Positions 25,523-33,490 of a stretch of 39,672 nucleotides of DNA are shown piece after piece. Origin of the DNA: Syntrophorhabdaceae bacterium (lineage in GTDB: Bacteria > Desulfobacterota > Deferrimicrobia > Deferrimicrobiales > Deferrimicrobiaceae). How positions within the stretch are numbered: position 1 is the stretch's first letter; every line of letters starts with the position of its first letter. A model generated the notes under the pieces. The model had not been told where the DNA came from. It saw only the letters and a list, made by a program, of their open reading frames with translations, and ran no database searches. A program made the translations under genes and the position numbers. The stretch is from assembly GCA_009783195.1 (NCBI GenBank), contig WRHP01000013.1:1-39672 (forward strand), given 5' to 3'.

Positions 25523-25564
25523 CCGGATTCGGCTTCACAAGACATAAACCGGGAGACCATTTCG

Positions 25565-26863
25565 ATGACAGGCAAACAGATATTGCGGTTTTTCCTGTTT
25601 TTCCTTTTTCTTGCCGCGGCAAACGCATGGGGACAGGATAACACCGCCGCTACGTCACCCGAACCGGTTCAATCAATAGAAATACAAGCCTCGCTTCCTG
25701 CGGAGCCAACACCCGCCGCGGAATCAACGCTTAACGCATCGCCGTCAGAGCCGGCGCGGCAAACAGAAGCGCAAGCTCCGCTTGACACAGAACCGGCGCT
25801 TGCCATGGAACCCGCGCCTGACGCGGAGCCTGCGCTTCCCGAGGAGCCCGCCGTCATCCGCGTTTTTGCCGTCGGCGACATCATGATTGGAACCACCTTC
25901 CCGGAGAACATTTTGCCTCCAAATGACGGCGCGGACTATTTTGATCCGGTCCAGCCATTCTTGAATGGAAGCGATATTCTTTTCGGCAACCTGGAAGGAC
26001 CGCTTACAGAAGGAGGAAAATCCACCAAATGCGGCGATTACAAGCCGGGGCCGGGCATAAAACGATGCTTCGCCTTCCGTAGTCCGCCAAGGTACGCCAA
26101 GCTGCTACAGAAAGCCGGATTCAACGCTCTTAACGTAGCAAACAACCACGCCTTCGATTTCGGAGAGAAGGGAATGGAAAATACTCTTGCCGCGCTGAAC
26201 AATGTCGGCATTCAGCCGGTTGGAGGCAAACAGGTGGCCTTCTTCCATGTGCATGACAAGCGTATAGCCGTAGTCGGATTTTCCTGCTCAACAAGGCTTA
26301 CGCCGTACATGTACTCAATGCTCGACATCCCCCAGGCCATACGGATCGTTTCGAGTCTGAAAGCGGAAAATGACCTCGTCATTGTGTCGTTTCACGGCGG
26401 CGCGGAAGGATCAGCGGCGCTGATCGTCCGGGACGCCTACGAGGAGTTTCTTGGAGAAAACAGGGGAAACCCTGTCCGCTTCGCCAGAGCGGTAATAGAC
26501 GCGGGCGCGGACCTTGTGTTGGGGCACGGGCCGCATGTTCCCCGCGCAATCGAAATATACCGGGATAAACTTATCGCCTACAGCCTGGGTAATTTCGCCG
26601 CGTACAGCATGTTCAATCTCACGGGTCCAAGCGGCATGGGATACGTGCTGCAGGCCACCTTATCAGCGGAGACTGGAAATATACTCTCCTTCCGTACCCC
26701 TTCCACGGTGCTTCTGCAGCCGGGAATCCCGGCCATCGACAATAAAGGCAACGCGGAAACACTGCTTCGAAAACTCTCGATGGAATTCATTGCGGGAAAA
26801 CCAGACGTAAAAACCAAACGGGAAACCCTTATAAAAACCTGGGAGCAAAGCGACGCGCCTTAG
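25565..26863 (+). CDS. CapA-family (PGA_cap) metallophosphatase-like exported protein
   Basis: This is a 432-residue exported protein. A signal peptide (ILRFFLFFLFLAAANAWG) is followed by a low-complexity Pro/Glu/Ala linker at about residues 30-95 built from short PAEP/EPAL-like repeats, then the CapA domain. VGDIMIG, FGNLEGPLTE, NVANNHAFDFGEKGMENTL, VSFHGGAE and LVLGHGPHVPRAIEIY are the consecutive metallophosphatase-fold blocks, with the Asp, Asn and His residues expected to bind metals. CapA proteins take part in poly-gamma-glutamate synthesis in Bacillus, but many homologues in other bacteria have no assigned role, and no PgsB/PgsC partners are visible. GGGAG precedes the ATG. Its stop overlaps the stop of the convergent LysM-NlpC gene by four bases. 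Confidence 0.9.
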   Translation: MTGKQILRFFLFFLFLAAANAWGQDNTAATSPEPVQSIEIQASLPAEPTPAAESTLNASPSEPARQTEAQAPLDTEPALAMEPAPDAEPALPEEPAVIRVFAVGDIMIGTTFPENILPPNDGADYFDPVQPFLNGSDILFGNLEGPLTEGGKSTKCGDYKPGPGIKRCFAFRSPPRYAKLLQKAGFNALNVANNHAFDFGEKGMENTLAALNNVGIQPVGGKQVAFFHVHDKRIAVVGFSCSTRLTPYMYSMLDIPQAIRIVSSLKAENDLVIVSFHGGAEGSAALIVRDAYEEFLGENRGNPVRFARAVIDAGADLVLGHGPHVPRAIEIYRDKLIAYSLGNFAAYSMFNLTGPSGMGYVLQATLSAETGNILSFRTPSTVLLQPGIPAIDNKGNAETLLRKLSMEFIAGKPDVKTKRETLIKTWEQSDAP

Positions 26864-27972
26864 TTGGCGGCTTCATTCTCGTCGAAGAAAAGCCGTCTGG
26901 CCCCGATATAACGCTTTTTGTAATACGGATGATCAATAGAAGTGATCTTAACGCAGCGGGACCATGACGACGCGTGTATGAACTTATCGTCGCCCAGGTA
27001 AATTCCCACATGCGAAGGATATCTCGCGTAAGTGCGGAAGAAGACCAGGTCGCCGACGGACAGCTTATCCCGGTCCACACCCATGCCAACCAGATATTGC
27101 TCTCTTGCCGAGCGCGGCAGCTTCATATCCAGCGTGTCGAAAACCTTCCACACAAACCCGGAACAGTCTACCCCGCTCGACGACGTCCCTCCCCACGCAT
27201 ACGGAGTAAACAGCATTTTCTTCGCCACGCGGACAACCTTATCCCTGGCCAACTCCAAGTCGCCGCCTTGGGGCACAACCTCCCCGGCCGGTTCTTCCTC
27301 CGTAGCGGCATGAAACTGCTCGGCGGCGGCATCTGGCCCCGGTTCATCCTCACGCCCGAACAGCACAATCCGTCGCCCCGGCACAAGAATATCGGAGTCG
27401 AGGCCGTTGCTCACCATAAGCTCTTCGACCTCCATGCCGAACTTTCGGGCGATCTTGGCAAGCGAATCTCCTTCCTCGACCGTATAGGTTTCAGGCAAAA
27501 CCCTGCGGATGACGATCAGCGCCCCGGACCGTAGCCTCTTTCCTTCCCGCATACGGTTTATGCGGCGCAGGTCGTTTACCCGCACGCCATATCTGCTGGA
27601 GAGCGACCAAAGCGTGTCACCACGGCGAACCATGTGGATCTGCGGCGGACCGGCAGGAGCATCGACGGTGAAAGCTTCGTTAGGCCTGTCACCGGAACTC
27701 ACATGGACATCATTGTCTTTCCCGCCGGGTGATTCCGCGATGCGCTTGGGCGCCTTTTTCTCCGGAATCTTCAGGCTTTTCCCGGCCCTGATCATGTTCG
27801 ACTTCAAGCCGTTTTCCGCGCGAATCTCTTCCGTGGAAACATGGAACCGTTTAGCTATCTTGTAAAGAGTATCTCCTTCCTTTACCAGATAGGTGGCGGA
27901 AGGATCGGCCGGACAAGGCTTAAGCAGCAGAAAAAAAACCGCGGCCGGAATAACAAGTCGCCGGATCTTCAT
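26860..27972 (-). CDS. Three-LysM NlpC/P60 peptidoglycan hydrolase
   Basis: This is an exported cell-wall hydrolase of 370 residues. A signal peptide (RRLVIPAAVFFLLLKPCPA) is followed by LysM domains at about residues 28-70 (YLVKEGDTLYKIAKRF), 112-157 (HMVRRGDTLWSLSSRYGV) and 163-205 (YTVEEGDSLAKIARKFGM), which bind glycan chains. A C-terminal NlpC/P60 domain from about 245 onward has the nucleophilic cysteine in VDCSGFVWKVFD, and histidines in PSHVGIYLG and FIHASSW. These enzymes cut peptide stems of peptidoglycan, usually gamma-D-Glu to diaminopimelate bonds. The cysteine of KPCPAD near the signal cleavage site lacks a good lipobox, so a lipoprotein is unlikely. It is convergent with the CapA gene. 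Confidence 0.93.
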   Translation of the reverse strand: MKIRRLVIPAAVFFLLLKPCPADPSATYLVKEGDTLYKIAKRFHVSTEEIRAENGLKSNMIRAGKSLKIPEKKAPKRIAESPGGKDNDVHVSSGDRPNEAFTVDAPAGPPQIHMVRRGDTLWSLSSRYGVRVNDLRRINRMREGKRLRSGALIVIRRVLPETYTVEEGDSLAKIARKFGMEVEELMVSNGLDSDILVPGRRIVLFGREDEPGPDAAAEQFHAATEEEPAGEVVPQGGDLELARDKVVRVAKKMLFTPYAWGGTSSSGVDCSGFVWKVFDTLDMKLPRSAREQYLVGMGVDRDKLSVGDLVFFRTYARYPSHVGIYLGDDKFIHASSWSRCVKITSIDHPYYKKRYIGARRLFFDENEAAN

Positions 27973-28093
27973 GACGCCGAAATCTTTCCATGGAGCGCAA
28001 ATGTTGGCATCTTGTATTGGCCCCGTGCTTTTGCCGTTCAGATGATGGGTTGATGGCGAAGAGTGTTCGCGCGAAACAAGCCGGAAGAAAATG

Positions 28094-28684
28094 CTATCGG
28101 GCGCCTTTTCTCAAGTCGTTCAGAACGAGCTTTATGATAGCCTTCAGCGTCTCGAACACTCCCATTCCGGTTCTGGCGCAAGCCTCAAACTCGGGAACAT
28201 TTCGCGTGTTCAACAAGGCGTGCATTTCGACAACGGAGGCGATGTCTGGCAGATCTCGCTTATTGTACTGAATTACCATGGGTACTTTTCCCATGTTGTA
28301 TCCCTGTTCCTCGAGGTTCAGGCGCAGGTTTTCGAGCGACTCTATGTTGGCATCCATCCGGGCAAGCTGCGAATCGGCACAGAAGACCACGCCATCAACC
28401 CCGCGAAGAATCAGGCGTCGGCTGGCATCGTAGAAAACCTGGCCCGGCACAGTGTAGAGGTGGAAGCGGGTCTTGAAGCCACGAACCTCACCCAGTGAGA
28501 GCGGAAGAAAATCGAAAAACAGGGTGCGCTCCGTCTCGGTCGCAAGGGAAACCATCTTTCCCCGCGCGTCGTAGTTCATCCTCTTATATATGTAATGAAG
28601 GTTGTTCGTCTTCCCGCAGAGGCCAGGACCGTAATACACGATCTTGCAGTTAATTTCTTTAGAAGAGTAATTTATAAACGACAT
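28094..28684 (-). CDS. mglA: MglA-type small GTPase
   Basis: This is a Ras-like GTPase of 196 residues matching MglA, the polarity switch studied in Myxococcus gliding motility and Thermus. The P-loop region reads [20 protein letters not shown], the MglA-specific switch segment [19 protein letters not shown] follows, and the base-recognition motif is [10 protein letters not shown]. MglA-GTP marks a cell pole and recruits motility or pilus machinery, while MglB stimulates hydrolysis. The ATG overlaps the mglB stop by one base (TGATG), so the pair is translationally coupled. The C-terminus carries no obvious lipid modification signal. It should act in the cytoplasm at the membrane. Confidence 0.94.
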   Translation of the reverse strand: MSFINYSSKEINCKIVYYGPGLCGKTNNLHYIYKRMNYDARGKMVSLATETERTLFFDFLPLSLGEVRGFKTRFHLYTVPGQVFYDASRRLILRGVDGVVFCADSQLARMDANIESLENLRLNLEEQGYNMGKVPMVIQYNKRDLPDIASVVEMHALLNTRNVPEFEACARTGMGVFETLKAIIKLVLNDLRKGAR

Positions 28685-29157
28685 CAGCAGAACAAGCTTT
28701 CGATATCTTCCTCGGTCAATTCTTCGATCAGTACCTCCTCTCCCGTTTTTTGCTCGGCGGAGGCCAATATCCTGGACAACTCTTCGGATGCACGCCGGAC
28801 CCGCAATCTGACCAAGCCGATGGATGACTGGCGGTCAAAAACCACCACCAGGATCAGCCGGTCGCCAACGACCGATATGTGCATGTTGTCTCTCTCCCCT
28901 TCATGGAAGAGGATCGAGAACTCTTTCTCTCCTATAAGGTTGGCAAGCCCCCCCGTTGCGGCGATGTTTCCCGCCGCAAGGGAGGCTAACGCGGTAACAT
29001 CAAACCCTGCGGTCTCACCAGTGGACGCAATCAGCGCCCCATCTTTATCAACAAGAAATACCGCTTTCGCTAAAGCGGTGGCACGAAATTTTCTCAATAC
29101 CGCCAAGAAGGCGTTGAACTCTTGTTCCCTCAAAACAAAACGACTCGGGCTGTTCAT
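28684..29157 (-). CDS. mglB: MglB roadblock/LC7 GTPase-activating partner
   Basis: This is a roadblock/LC7-domain protein of 157 residues, the GTPase-activating partner of MglA. The domain is visible from [35 protein letters not shown] to [18 protein letters not shown], the sheet-helix layout seen in MglB. The C-terminal tail is long and acidic ([19 protein letters not shown]), as is usual. The ATG at 29157 is preferred; the ORF-track start is a TTG two codons earlier. It lies 31 bases after the oxidoreductase alpha-beta gene and directly upstream of mglA. Together they form a complete two-gene polarity switch. Confidence 0.92.
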   Translation of the reverse strand: MNSPSRFVLREQEFNAFLAVLRKFRATALAKAVFLVDKDGALIASTGETAGFDVTALASLAAGNIAATGGLANLIGEKEFSILFHEGERDNMHISVVGDRLILVVVFDRQSSIGLVRLRVRRASEELSRILASAEQKTGEEVLIEELTEEDIESLFC

Positions 29158-29188
29158 ATGCAAAACGATACCATACTTGTCCTTTTAT

Positions 29189-31462
29189 TTACAGGTATGG
29201 ATTCTTGTGCATCTCCTTGAGCCTGATCCAGCGACGGTCTATTTCGGCCTGGAACCGATCCAGCGCCTCTTTCATTTCAGGGTTCAGCATGTGCTTGGTC
29301 TTGCCCATCGTCTTCAGCCACTCTGACACCGGGATTTTCTTTCCCTGCTCCTCCGGGTCGTAGTTGATCGTTGTAATGCCGCGCTCAACTTCATACAGCG
29401 GGAAGAAACAGCTATCCACAGCCGCCTGGACGCACGGAATAGCTATGCGCTCCTCGACTCTCCATGCCAGCGTGCACAAAGAAATCAGCTTTACAAAAAC
29501 CACTCCCTCTTCCGCATACTTCTGCGCCTTGGCCGCTTTGCGAATCAGGTCGCGAGGATTGCTCTCGGCCGCCTGGCAAACGTACGGCGAGTTACACGCC
29601 GCAAAGATTTGCGTGGTGTCTTTATGGTGCGTCCCCTTCCCGCGCTGGAACGGTCCGTAATTGGATGTCGATGTGGACTGCCCCAGCGGCACGGTAAAGG
29701 AAAGCTGTGAGCCGGTGTTCTGGTAACCCTGGTTGTCATATTCGCAGATGATCATCCGGTGGTTGCGCATAACGGCGCCGATCGAGGGGCCCATACCGAT
29801 GTCGTGCCCGCCGTCGCCGGTAATCATGATAAACGTGATCTTCTCGTCCTTACCGATCTCGCCGCGGCGTTTGCGTTCCTCGAACATCTCGACCACGCCG
29901 GAAAGCGTCGCCGCTCCGTTCTGGAACAGGTTGTGGATATAGGTGCTCCTGTGGCCGGACCAGGGATAGCCGGTGGTCACGATCATGCCGCAGCCGGTAT
30001 GCCACAATGTCACGACGTGCCCCTCGATCCCCTTCAGGAACGCATTGATGCTCGCGGTCAGACCACAGCCCGGACAAGCCCCGTGCCCCTGAGTAATTCG
30101 AGAAGGCCGCTCGGTGAGGTTCCGGAGTATGTTCCCCTTTACATCCAGCTTGCCGTCTTTTTCCTCGACAGTGATAAGCCCGGTAACTTCCGCTTCTGAA
30201 AGCGGGTTGAAGGCTTTGGGCGCTTTATATGACGAGTCACCCGGATCGGCGCCGACGTAGTCGTAATAAACTTCCACCTTTCCGGTTTTGGCTATCTCAA
30301 CCGCCTCGCGCAGCATCGCTACCGCGTCTTCCACGAAGAACTCTTTACCGCCCAGGCCAAACACCTTGGCCGCAATCTGCGTCCGGTTGTCCGCAAGCCC
30401 CTGAAGAGCCGCGCGAACCTCGATCGCCATTGCGCCGCCATAAGCGCCGAAGTTGTCTTGCCGATCCGCCACGACAAGCCCTTTCACATTTTTGAGAGCC
30501 GCGCGAACTTCCTCGATCGGGAACGGACGAATGAGGTTGGGCCGTATCAGCCCCACCTTAAGTCCTTCCTTGCGAAGCGCATCGACCGCTTCTTTTGCGG
30601 TCTCGGCCGCGGAGTTCAGAATGAACAGCGCCGCTTCGGCATCCTCCATACGGTATAGTTCCAGCACATCGTAGCGCCTGCCGGAAATGGCCTCGTATTC
30701 ATTGAATACTCTCTTGACCACATCGTTTGCGCGCAGAATTGCTTCGGCCTGCTGCTTTTTGTTGTTGATGTAATCCGGATCGTTCATATACGAGCCGATA
30801 GTAACCGGGTTTGCCGGGTCCACCGTGGACGCCGTGGGAACAAAGGGGCCGACAAAATCGCGCACCACCTGCGCATCTTCAAAGATCTCGATCCGGCGTT
30901 TCTGGTGCGAAGTGAAGAAACCGTCATACGCGACGAAGATGGGGAGGCGCACCGACATGTCCTCGGCAATTTTCGGCGCCATGATGTTCATGTCGTAAAC
31001 CGCCTGCGCGTCAGCGGCCATCAGGATCACCCAGCCTGTGTTCATCGCCAGCATGATGTCGCTGTGATCGCAGCGAATATCGAGCGGACCAGACACGGAA
31101 CGCGTAACAATGTTGAACACCATTGGGAATCGCGTGCCGGACTGCACCGGAAGCTGCTCATACGAGAAGAGCAGACCGTTTGCCGATGTGGCGTTGAAAA
31201 CCCGCCCGCCCGCGGTTGACGCGCCGTAACAGATCCCCGCGGCGCCATGCTCGCCGTCGCCGGGAATCATGGAAACATTGTGCTCACCCGCAGCCTTCAT
31301 GCTGTCAAGCGTCTCGGCAACTTCCGTGGAGGGCGTGATGGGGTAATAACCCATAATGTGGTAGTTGATTTGCTTGACCGCCGTCGCGGCAATCTCGTTG
31401 CCGTTTTGAACAACTTTCACCTGAACGGGACGACCAATCACCGATTTCGCCGTCTGGGCCAT
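29189..31462 (-). CDS. 2-oxoacid:ferredoxin oxidoreductase, fused alpha-beta subunit
   Basis: This is a 757-residue fusion of the alpha and beta chains of the pyruvate/2-oxoacid:ferredoxin oxidoreductase family. The alpha part (about 1-400) contains YYPITPSTEVAETLD, GDGEHGAAGICYGAS and NATSANGLLFSYEQLP. The beta part (about 455-757) has GHGACPGCGLTASINAF, whose cysteines hold a [4Fe-4S] cluster, and the thiamine-diphosphate motif ITGDGGHDIGMGP with EYDNQGYQNTGSQ. The enzyme decarboxylates pyruvate or a related oxoacid to acyl-CoA and reduces ferredoxin, a step typical of anaerobes. AAGGAG lies eight bases before the ATG. The gamma-delta partner is 12 bases upstream. Substrate choice (pyruvate, 2-oxoglutarate or indolepyruvate) is not settled by these motifs; pyruvate is most likely. 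Confidence 0.92.
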   Translation of the reverse strand: MAQTAKSVIGRPVQVKVVQNGNEIAATAVKQINYHIMGYYPITPSTEVAETLDSMKAAGEHNVSMIPGDGEHGAAGICYGASTAGGRVFNATSANGLLFSYEQLPVQSGTRFPMVFNIVTRSVSGPLDIRCDHSDIMLAMNTGWVILMAADAQAVYDMNIMAPKIAEDMSVRLPIFVAYDGFFTSHQKRRIEIFEDAQVVRDFVGPFVPTASTVDPANPVTIGSYMNDPDYINNKKQQAEAILRANDVVKRVFNEYEAISGRRYDVLELYRMEDAEAALFILNSAAETAKEAVDALRKEGLKVGLIRPNLIRPFPIEEVRAALKNVKGLVVADRQDNFGAYGGAMAIEVRAALQGLADNRTQIAAKVFGLGGKEFFVEDAVAMLREAVEIAKTGKVEVYYDYVGADPGDSSYKAPKAFNPLSEAEVTGLITVEEKDGKLDVKGNILRNLTERPSRITQGHGACPGCGLTASINAFLKGIEGHVVTLWHTGCGMIVTTGYPWSGHRSTYIHNLFQNGAATLSGVVEMFEERKRRGEIGKDEKITFIMITGDGGHDIGMGPSIGAVMRNHRMIICEYDNQGYQNTGSQLSFTVPLGQSTSTSNYGPFQRGKGTHHKDTTQIFAACNSPYVCQAAESNPRDLIRKAAKAQKYAEEGVVFVKLISLCTLAWRVEERIAIPCVQAAVDSCFFPLYEVERGITTINYDPEEQGKKIPVSEWLKTMGKTKHMLNPEMKEALDRFQAEIDRRWIRLKEMHKNPYL

Positions 31463-31474
31463 GCCTTGATCTCC

Positions 31475-32494
31475 TTATTTCAGAAACTTGTGTTTTACGG
31501 TTATCTGCTCAATGTTCTGCTCAGCCTCTTTGACAGGAACAAGAGCGCCCGGCTTGCAGATATGAGTGCACCGCAAGCACCCCTTGCAGTACTGGTAATC
31601 GATTCCCCGAAGGATCATTCCTTCTTTGCCGCTTTTCGGGTCGATCCCCTTTTCCCACACAAAACAAAAGTCGGGGCAAGTGAGGTCACAATCGCCGCAG
31701 CGCACGCATTTAGAGAGATCAAGCAGCGGTATGATGCCCGTGCGACTCGTGGAGAGATCTTTGAAGCGCATGTTTCCCATTTCGAAAAGCACGCCGCCGA
31801 TCGGCGCCGTTTCATAGCCATACTTGGGCACATCCCGTTGGAACGGCTTGTATTCGTACTTGCCGTCTTTCGGAAACTCCTCGATCTTCACTTCTTCGTA
31901 GCCGCGCCGCAGCGCCTCCATGTTTCCTTTCATCAGGTTGGCGTATTTCTCGCCAAACATATCGTTGACCGCCCACTCCACCGCTTTCCATTCAAAGAAA
32001 CCGGAGATCTTGGCGATCGCGCCGATCATGACCATGTTGACTCTGGAGCGGGTGGCCCTGGCGATCTCCATTGCGTCGATCACGCCGATCGCGCCTCCGG
32101 AGAGCTTAAGGAAATCCCTTGCTTCCGTAGGCGTCTTGCGCGTGTTCAGAATAACCGTGGTCTTTCCCGGCGTCGCTCCGGCCGTCACCGGCACCGCTCT
32201 GATCAAAGCTTCGTGGAATATGGCCAGAATATGAGGTTCCTCGACCGGACTGTTGATGCGGACTTTGGTGTCCGCCTCGCACACACGGACAAACGCTTTT
32301 ACCGGTGTGCCTTTCTTCTCGGAGCCGTATGACGCGAATCCCGCGCCATTCATTCCCATACCAATGATGGCGGCTTCCGTCAGGATCTTTCCGGCCACAT
32401 TGGCGCCCAGCCCTCCAATGCTTTCCATTCGAATCTCGAAGAACCCAAGATCGTTCTTCACCGGCAACGCGACTTTTTCACAACTCTCGCTCAT
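31475..32494 (-). CDS. 2-oxoacid:ferredoxin oxidoreductase, fused gamma-delta subunit
   Basis: This is a 339-residue fusion of the gamma chain (FFEIRMESIGGLGANVAGKILTEA, with SYGSEKKGTPVKAFVR, about 20-200) and the delta ferredoxin-like chain. The delta part has two 4Fe-4S motifs, CVRCGDCDLTCP and CKGCLRCTHICKP, and an extra CPDFCF. It pairs with the alpha-beta protein encoded 12 bases downstream, giving the whole enzyme from two polypeptides. The ATG at 32494 (MSESCEK) has GGGGAG at six bases; the ORF-track ATG two codons upstream overlaps that site and is less likely. It begins 40 bases after recR, probably co-transcribed with it. Confidence 0.92.
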   Translation of the reverse strand: MSESCEKVALPVKNDLGFFEIRMESIGGLGANVAGKILTEAAIIGMGMNGAGFASYGSEKKGTPVKAFVRVCEADTKVRINSPVEEPHILAIFHEALIRAVPVTAGATPGKTTVILNTRKTPTEARDFLKLSGGAIGVIDAMEIARATRSRVNMVMIGAIAKISGFFEWKAVEWAVNDMFGEKYANLMKGNMEALRRGYEEVKIEEFPKDGKYEYKPFQRDVPKYGYETAPIGGVLFEMGNMRFKDLSTSRTGIIPLLDLSKCVRCGDCDLTCPDFCFVWEKGIDPKSGKEGMILRGIDYQYCKGCLRCTHICKPGALVPVKEAEQNIEQITVKHKFLK

Positions 32495-32534
32495 AACCAT
32501 CTCCCCTTCGGGAAAAAGTTGGCTCCGACGCCTT

Positions 32535-33137
32535 TTACAGCTCTCTCCGTCCTTTAATCGCCCTGCCGACGGTTACTTCGTCGGAGTACTCCAGATCGGC
32601 ACCCATCGGGAGGCCATACGCAATGCGCGTCACGCGCGCTCCCAACGGTTTCAAAACACTTCCGAGATATGAAGCGGTTGCCTCTCCTTCCGCCGTCAGG
32701 TTCGTTGCGAGCACAACCTCCGAAACCCCTCCCAACGCAACCCTATCGACAAGCTCCCGTGCATGAATATCATCAGGCATCACTCCGTCAATCGGGGAAA
32801 TCGCCCCCCCTAGAACATGATAACGCCCTCTGAACTCGCCGCTCTTCTCAATCGGAACTATATCGGATGGTCCTTCAACGACACAGATCAGGTCGTCGCG
32901 TCTCAACGGATCGGCGCACAAAGAACAAGGATCTTCGTCGGCGATGCCAAGACAACTTGAGCATCGTATCACAGATTCCGGAATGCAAGAAATCGAGTTC
33001 CCAAGCTCCCGAACAAAATCGGGCGGCATTTTAAGCAGGAACAGGGCAAGCCGCGTCGCCGTCTTTTCACCGATCCCCGGAAGACGGGACAACAACTGGA
33101 TAAGCCGCCGCAGCGGTTTGGGGTATACCGAACTCAA
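32535..33137 (-). CDS. recR: Recombination mediator RecR
   Basis: RecR acts with RecO (and RecF) to load RecA onto gapped single-stranded DNA. The helix-hairpin-helix region (LIQLLSRLPGIGEKTATRLALFLL), the zinc-finger (IRCSSCLGIADEDPCSLC) and the Toprim domain (ICVVEGPSDIVPIEKSGEFRGRYHVL) are all present. The ORF track extends 32 codons too far upstream into ybaB. A TTG at 33137 overlapping the ybaB stop as TTGA gives a 200-residue protein, the normal RecR length, and would couple translation to ybaB. The dnaX-ybaB-recR order is conserved in many bacteria. Confidence 0.96.
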   Translation of the reverse strand: MSSVYPKPLRRLIQLLSRLPGIGEKTATRLALFLLKMPPDFVRELGNSISCIPESVIRCSSCLGIADEDPCSLCADPLRRDDLICVVEGPSDIVPIEKSGEFRGRYHVLGGAISPIDGVMPDDIHARELVDRVALGGVSEVVLATNLTAEGEATASYLGSVLKPLGARVTRIAYGLPMGADLEYSDEVTVGRAIKGRREL

Positions 33138-33445
33138 AACAGACCCGGCGGCAGCACCCCGCCCGCGATCTTGGTTATTTCGGAAGCCATCGTCTCCCGC
33201 GACCGGACAAGAGCATCGTTTACAGCCGCGCAAACCAGATCCTGCAACACTCCGATGTCATCTGGGGAAACAACTTCCTTCCCTATCCGGACAGACACGA
33301 TATCCTGTCTGCCGTTCGCCGTGACAGACACCATTCCACCGCCGGAAGAACCTTCCACCTTTACAGCGGCAAGCTCCTCCTGGAGACGCTGAAACCGGTC
33401 GCGCATCTCCTGTGCCTGACGCACCATGTCGCCTAAATCATTCAT
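33134..33445 (-). CDS. ybaB: YbaB/EbfC nucleoid-associated protein
   Basis: This is a 103-residue DNA-binding protein of the YbaB/EbfC family. The heptad-rich N-terminus (VRQAQEMRDRFQRLQEELAAVKVEG), the glycine block (GSSGGGMVSVTANGRQDIVSVRIG) and the segment EVVSPDDIGVLQDLVCAAVNDAL fit the family throughout. It binds DNA as a dimer and lies, as usual, between dnaX and recR. GGAGG four bases before the ATG gives a strong start, and its stop overlaps the recR TTG. No odd features are seen. Confidence 0.95.
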   Translation of the reverse strand: MNDLGDMVRQAQEMRDRFQRLQEELAAVKVEGSSGGGMVSVTANGRQDIVSVRIGKEVVSPDDIGVLQDLVCAAVNDALVRSRETMASEITKIAGGVLPPGLF

Positions 33446-33464
33446 GTAACCTCCGCAAGAAAAC

Positions 33465-33483
33465 CCGCGGCTTCAGGCCGCGG
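33465..33483 (-). terminator. GC hairpin between dnaX and ybaB
   Basis: The minus strand reads CCGCGGC-CTGAA-GCCGCGG followed by GTTTTCTTG, a seven-base-pair stem with a short, interrupted T-run. It lies in the 45-base gap after dnaX. It may be a weak terminator or attenuator, or a processing site that lowers dnaX-to-ybaB read-through. The T-run is poor, so termination is doubtful. Confidence 0.4.
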
Positions 33484-33490
33484 CTGCTTT

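Noticed and set aside
25669-25911. 80-codon minus-strand Ser/Ala/Gly-rich ORF
   Set aside because: It is antisense to the Pro/Glu/Ala linker of the CapA-family gene and is a low-complexity artefact.
31247-32332. 361-codon plus-strand ORF
   Set aside because: It is antisense to the oxidoreductase gamma-delta gene. The ORF is long because of codon bias on the other strand and has no recognisable motifs.
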